A DNA stretch of 6,630 nt from an uncultured Eubacteriales bacterium (GTDB lineage: Bacteria; Bacillota; Clostridia; Oscillospirales; CAG-272), in contig USPP01000088.1 of assembly GCA_900556615.1 (NCBI GenBank), positions 1 to 6,630 of the forward strand, given 5' to 3'. The first letter of the stretch is position 1, and every line of letters starts with the position of its first letter. The notes below the pieces were generated by a model. The model had not been told where the DNA came from. It saw nothing but the letters and a program-made list of their open reading frames with translations, and did no database searches. Made by a program: the position numbers and the translations under genes. Of this stretch, positions 5,205-6,630 are shown in pieces.

Positions 5205-6290
5205 ATGTTATTTGTGAAAGTAGATGAACTCAAGCCCGGAATGCGCTTAGGAAAACCAATCTACAATAAAAATGGAGTTTTGTTGTATGACCGTGATACA
5301 AAACTTACGATGCAGGCGATTTACGGAATTAAAAATTTTAGGCTTTTAGGTCTGTACATACTTGAACCGGCAGAACCGGTTCCGCCGATGTCGGAGGATG
5401 ATATTAACTTTGAGCGCTTTCAGACGATGGCGGTTTTTAGTATCCGCGAAGATTTGGATTTGATTGATTCCGGAAAAAAAGACAAAGGACTTGACTGGCT
5501 GTGCAGTCTTATCATAAAGAATTATGGAGACTTAAACCATAAGATTAATTTTGTGCAGAGTCTGCGAAGCAGTGAAGATTATATTTATAAACATGTTTTG
5601 AATGTTGCTATTTTGTCCGCCATTATTGCCGGTCAGATGGGCTTCCCGGTTGGACGGATTAATCTCCTTGTGAAGTCTGCTATTCTGCATGATATCGGTG
5701 CACTGAAATTACAGCAGTTACCGGATGCGGAAGATTTAGATGATGGCACGAAAGAAGTTGTTAAGAAAAACACACAGGAGACATTAGACCGATATGGTGA
5801 TTTGGATGAGGAAGTTCTGCGCCTCATTGCCCAGATGCAGGAGCTTTATACAAGAGAGAGCGATGCAGAAATTCCGGCAGGGTTAAAAGAGAGCGTGAAT
5901 GCAAATATCCTCTATGTGGCAGATGCGTATGACCGTATGACAGCAATGAAGTCTTTTGAGGAGCCGACTTCGGAAGTGAAAGCGGTGCGTGAACTTCTTG
6001 CGGATGAGGAGCGTTATAATAAGAAAATAGTAAATGCTTTGATTCATGGTATTTCTATTTTGTATCCGGGTGTATGTGTTGAATTGTCAAATGGAGAAAA
6101 GGGATTGGTTATCACTGAAAATGAAGATAATATTTTCGAGCCGACTGTCCTTGATTTCCGTAATAATAATTTGTACGATTTGTCGGATCCATCCGTGAAA
6201 CAGACGGTTGAAATTGCCGATGTCATGAAAACGATGGATAACCGAATTAAACTGGATAAAAGTCTGTTAGAAGAGTATCAGGCAAATTAG
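5205..6290 (+). CDS. HD-domain protein, degenerate HD-GYP family
   Basis: The protein is 361 residues, starting at an ATG 7 nt after GGAGG; an in-frame GTG at 5175 lacks such a site. The N-terminus (1-55: KVDELKPGMRLGKPIYNKNG, then YILEP) is the small domain often found before HD-GYP domains. The HD core is visible as His130 in YIYKHVLNVA and the pair His162-Asp163 in AILHDIG, with a later Asp in ILYVADAYDRMTA (about 236-247). The C-terminus (YPGVCVELSNGEKGLVI) also fits the family. The HHExxDGxGYP signature that defines c-di-GMP phosphodiesterases is absent: the equivalent stretch reads AQMQELYTRESDAEIPAGLK (209-228), and the preceding metal-binding His is also lost (VVKKNTQETL). It may bind a nucleotide or act as a signalling partner without hydrolysing c-di-GMP. 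It is probably the first gene of an operon with the next one. Confidence 0.9.
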   Translation: MLFVKVDELKPGMRLGKPIYNKNGVLLYDRDTKLTMQAIYGIKNFRLLGLYILEPAEPVPPMSEDDINFERFQTMAVFSIREDLDLIDSGKKDKGLDWLCSLIIKNYGDLNHKINFVQSLRSSEDYIYKHVLNVAILSAIIAGQMGFPVGRINLLVKSAILHDIGALKLQQLPDAEDLDDGTKEVVKKNTQETLDRYGDLDEEVLRLIAQMQELYTRESDAEIPAGLKESVNANILYVADAYDRMTAMKSFEEPTSEVKAVRELLADEERYNKKIVNALIHGISILYPGVCVELSNGEKGLVITENEDNIFEPTVLDFRNNNLYDLSDPSVKQTVEIADVMKTMDNRIKLDKSLLEEYQAN

Positions 6291-6336
6291 GAAGAGATAC
6301 TAAAGATTTCCGCCGGATTGTCCGAGATATAAGTAT

Positions 6337-6341
6337 AAGGA
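6337..6341 (+). promoter_or_regulatory. ribosome binding site deciding the GTG start of the last gene
   Basis: AAGGA, with 8 nt to GTG 6350. The alternative ATG at 6365 would leave 23 nt and has no better site of its own. Confidence 0.55.
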
Positions 6342-6349
6342 TTTAGAAA

Positions 6350-6630
6350 GTGAGCGTGAAATCTATGGATATTTCGACCAATCGGATTTCCCTTACCTTT
6401 GATGACGCGGAAAGAATGGAGAAAAAAAACGTGTCTGTACAAGACGCCAAGGATGGCGGCATCTCCCAGATTCAGGTGGGAGCGACAATGGATTGTTCCG
6501 TACAAGAGGCGGGGAAACACCACATTGTGTATACGGAAGCAGAAGCAAAACAATTACAGAAACAAAATATGGTGCCTTTAGACGATGCGCAGATGTCACC
6601 GGCGGATTTTATCAGCCGCTGTATGACCGG
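6350..6630 (+). CDS. unidentified protein, 5' part only
   Basis: A frame begins at GTG 6350 and stays open to the window edge (93 codons and 2 bases). AAGGA (6337-6341) lies 8 nt upstream, which favours this start over the in-frame GTG at 6356 and the ATG at 6365. The visible sequence begins MSVKSMDISTNRISLTF and is hydrophilic, rich in Gln, Lys, Asp and Met (for example YTEAEAKQLQKQNM). It has no signal peptide or membrane segment, so it is probably cytoplasmic. I do not recognise the family. It lies 59 bp after the HD-domain gene on the same strand with no terminator between them, so co-transcription is likely and it may share that gene's signalling role. Confidence 0.75.
   Translation, partial: MSVKSMDISTNRISLTFDDAERMEKKNVSVQDAKDGGISQIQVGATMDCSVQEAGKHHIVYTEAEAKQLQKQNMVPLDDAQMSPADFISRCMT

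Noticed and set aside
6287..6599. Short frames on both strands (minus 6287-6553 and 6393-6599, plus 6399-6581) over the last gene
   Set aside because: They lack ribosome sites and domain features. The open + strand frame from GTG 6350 has a proper ribosome site and runs unbroken to the edge.
1..6630. CRISPR array, tRNA, rRNA, insertion sequence or phage genes
   Set aside because: I saw no regular spaced repeats, no tRNA-like cloverleaf, no transposase or integrase motifs, and no phage structural genes.

Overview
This window looks like gut-type bacterial DNA and appears to be a three-part mosaic. The two outer parts carry typical Firmicutes/Clostridia (Lachnospiraceae-like) genes: strong GGAGG-type ribosome binding sites, a TM2/zinc-ribbon protein, an ANTAR regulator next to glutamine synthetase, a subtilase and a degenerate HD-GYP protein. 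The middle part, from about 2005-2025 to about 3606-3612, looks like Bacteroides. It holds the N-terminus of a Bacteroides-type NAD(P)H-hydrate epimerase, a Bacteroides-type AAA ATPase, and a promoter matching the Bacteroidetes TTTG / TAnnTTTG pattern. These assignments come from remembered family features and promoter grammar; no database was searched.

Layout. 1-112: possible 3' end of an unidentified + strand gene. 113-248: non-coding, with crossing inverted repeats. 249-668 (-): zinc-ribbon/TM2 membrane protein with a near-perfect sigma-A promoter at 736-764. 669-913: divergent intergenic region with nested inverted repeats and a minus-strand terminator-like hairpin. 914-1165 (+): small XRE-type regulator, convergent with 1173-1763 (-), a pseudo-receiver ANTAR protein. 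1771-2286 (-): an in-frame chimera of the nnrE N-terminus and the glnA C-terminus, fused at the shared peptide SPDCEAN. 2319-3521 (-): AAA/DUF4143-like ATPase. 3540-5078 (-): secreted subtilisin-like protease cut off before its catalytic Ser. 5205-6290 (+): HD-domain protein with a ruined GYP motif. 6350-6630 (+): start of an unidentified gene that runs off the window.

Genes that belong together. The glnA 3' end and the ANTAR gene form a translationally coupled pair like the glnA-nitR pair of clostridia, which points to nitrogen control. The Bacteroides-like ATPase and nnrE fragment are co-directional and 32 bp apart. Its promoter carries two nearly identical palindromes that look like a double operator. 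The subtilase and HD-GYP-like genes diverge from a shared 126-bp region, and the last partial gene follows the HD gene closely on the same strand.

Both edges of the middle part cut a gene. One falls in a short sequence that could be shared by two unrelated genes, and the other falls in low-complexity AT-rich repeats. An assembly (metagenome) misjoin is therefore the simplest explanation, and real interphylum recombination is the alternative. Any reading of the window as a single locus should wait for read-level support at the two junctions.
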